NCBI GenBank assembly: GCA_024742475.1 | Contig: JANSYI010000040.1 | Location: forward strand, 1-64,000 | Direction of reading: 5' to 3' | Source: a bacterium | GTDB taxonomy: Bacteria > Myxococcota_A > Polyangia > Nannocystales > Nannocystaceae | DNA: 64,000 nt | Shown here: one piece after another, positions 62,833-64,000 of the stretch | Layout of the letters: each line of letters starts with the position of its first letter | Position numbering within the stretch: position 1 is the stretch's first letter | The notes under the pieces: generated by a model | Database searches by the model: none | Seen by the model: the letters and a program-made list of their open reading frames with translations, nothing else | What the model was told of the DNA's origin: nothing | Program-made: the position numbers and the translations under genes

Positions 62833-64000
62833 ATGGAACGGAACGTGCTCAGGGGTTGCGGCGTGCAAGGAGACCAAGTCCTCGCGAACAAGACGATCTT
62901 GATCGTCGATGACGAGGCGCTCTTTCGCTCCTCGATCTGCGAGGGGCTCAAGGCCCTCGACGATTCGATCTCCGTCTTCGAGGCCAACGATGGCCTCGCC
63001 GCGCTCGAGGTGCTCGAGACGCACGACGTCGACGTGGTCGTCAGCGATCTCCACATGCCCGGACTCGATGGCGTCGGCCTGCTGACGCAGATGCTCAATC
63101 GCGCCTATCGCGTCCCCGTCGTCATGGTCTCGGCGTTTCGAGACGAGCAAAACACAGCCAAGGCGACCGGGATGGGGGCGGTGTCCTTTCTCGACAAGCC
63201 CGTCGACTACGACGAGCTCATCGAGGCGGTGCAGCGCGCGCTCGACCACAACGAGCGGGCCTTCATGCAGGGGTTCTCACTGGCGAGCCTGCTGCAGCTG
63301 ATGAACTTCGACCGAAAGTCGTCGACGCTCTCGGTCCGCTCGGGTGCCGCGGCAGGGCACATCTTCGTCAGCGAAGGCGCGGTCGTCGATGCCTGGCTCG
63401 GCGACGAGTTTGGCCGAAGTGCATTCGCCCGGACCCTGCGGCTCGACAATCCCACCCTCGAGCTCTCCCCCCTGCCCGACCACGTCAACCGCAGCATCAC
63501 CGAACCACTGAGCGCGTTGCTCCTCGACGCTCTCAGACCCGACACCGAGCGAGGTCGCTTCGTCGACATCGACGACGGCTGGGACGAAGTCGTCGACGCG
63601 ACGGCGTTCGCCGAGCTCGAACGAGAACCCAACGAAAGAGAGAACATCAACATGGCAAACGTCGAACAATCACTTCAGAAAGCAATGGAAATCAACGGCT
63701 CCGTGGGCACCGCGCTCGTCGACTTCGAGTCGGGCATGACGCTGGGCACCAAGGGCGGAGGGCCGAACCTGGACCTCGAAGTCGCCGCAGCAGGCAACAC
63801 CGAGGTCGTCCGCGCCAAGATGCGCGTGATGCAAGACCTCAGCATCGCGGGCGGCATCAAGGATATCCTCATCACCCTCGAGGAGCAGTACCACCTCATT
63901 CGACCGCTCGAGGGCACGACGCTCTTCATGTACCTCGCCATCGACTCGAGGACCGGCAACCTCGCGATGGCCCGGCACAAGCTGGCGGCGATCGAGTCCG
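62833..64000 (+). CDS. Response regulator with DUF4388 and roadblock-like domains (runs off the window)
   Basis: The frame is open from the ATG at 62833 to the window end (389 residues). Receiver domain (about 20-140; ILIVDDEALFR, SDLHMPG with the phospho-Asp, VMVSAF, FLDKPVD), then a DUF4388-like domain (about 150-250; GFSLASLLQLMNFDRKSSTL, GHIFVSEGAVVDAWLGDEFG), and a final roadblock/LC7-like domain (from about 285; NGSVGTALVDFESGMTLG, LVDFES). DUF4388 and roadblock modules are typical outputs of myxobacterial regulators and control small GTPases. A possible internal start (ATG at 63652) could also give the last domain alone. Confidence 0.85.
   Translation, partial: MERNVLRGCGVQGDQVLANKTILIVDDEALFRSSICEGLKALDDSISVFEANDGLAALEVLETHDVDVVVSDLHMPGLDGVGLLTQMLNRAYRVPVVMVSAFRDEQNTAKATGMGAVSFLDKPVDYDELIEAVQRALDHNERAFMQGFSLASLLQLMNFDRKSSTLSVRSGAAAGHIFVSEGAVVDAWLGDEFGRSAFARTLRLDNPTLELSPLPDHVNRSITEPLSALLLDALRPDTERGRFVDIDDGWDEVVDATAFAELEREPNERENINMANVEQSLQKAMEINGSVGTALVDFESGMTLGTKGGGPNLDLEVAAAGNTEVVRAKMRVMQDLSIAGGIKDILITLEEQYHLIRPLEGTTLFMYLAIDSRTGNLAMARHKLAAIES

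Overview
The window is GC-rich, densely packed bacterial DNA. It carries many Sec lipoproteins with long Ser/Thr/Gly-rich linkers after the lipobox, FHA, FIST, DUF4388 and AgmX/PglI-type domains, large one-gene signalling fusions and a sphingosine-phosphate-lyase-like enzyme. This combination fits a myxobacterium, most like the Nannocystis/Plesiocystis side of Myxococcota; the taxonomic call is inference from gene content. I saw no rRNA, tRNA, CRISPR array, insertion sequence or phage genes.

Layout. 1-4640: secreted hydrolases, a frameshifted ORF, an AbiEi antitoxin followed by a broken AbiEii toxin, and an envelope protein with a Pro-Glu spacer. 4735-6996: a GGDEF/EAL signalling protein. 7051-11409 (minus strand): a compact operon with a FIST protein, a radical SAM-methyltransferase fusion, two small HxsD-like proteins and two short peptides that end in Cys-Ser-(His-Gly-Ser)n-Trp. 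I read this as a ribosomally made, enzymatically modified peptide (RiPP) system related in logic to the His-Xaa-Ser systems, and it is the most interesting locus here. 11464-43046: lipoproteins, peptidases, short-chain dehydrogenases, a sugar kinase next to the lyase, transporters, LysR and TetR regulators and an ECF sigma/anti-sigma unit. 43038-55060: a second accessory block with a DegV protein, a radical SAM protein, a Tat-exported protein coupled to a half-length radical SAM-like protein, an epimerase/membrane glycosyltransferase operon, and a divergent operon of radical SAM, alpha-toroid-like protein, tandem double radical SAM and lipoprotein. 55065-64000: an M16 peptidase, a PQQ-repeat protein, a phospholipase-D-like lipoprotein, a second FIST protein, and a histidine kinase followed by a response regulator that runs off the right edge.

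Regulation. A TAnnnT hexamer lies 6-10 bases upstream of the start codon of more than twenty genes, often as TGATAnCnT and sometimes with the TG supplied by the stop codon of the gene before. This placement would put transcription starts at or next to the start codon, so leaderless mRNAs are probably common; it also decided several start codons in this annotation.

Stretches without genes are all shorter than about 300 bases. The longer ones are 17742-17947, 30130-30293, 61151-61293, 2038-2191 and 36171-36287. Apart from the promoters listed, I see nothing in them.
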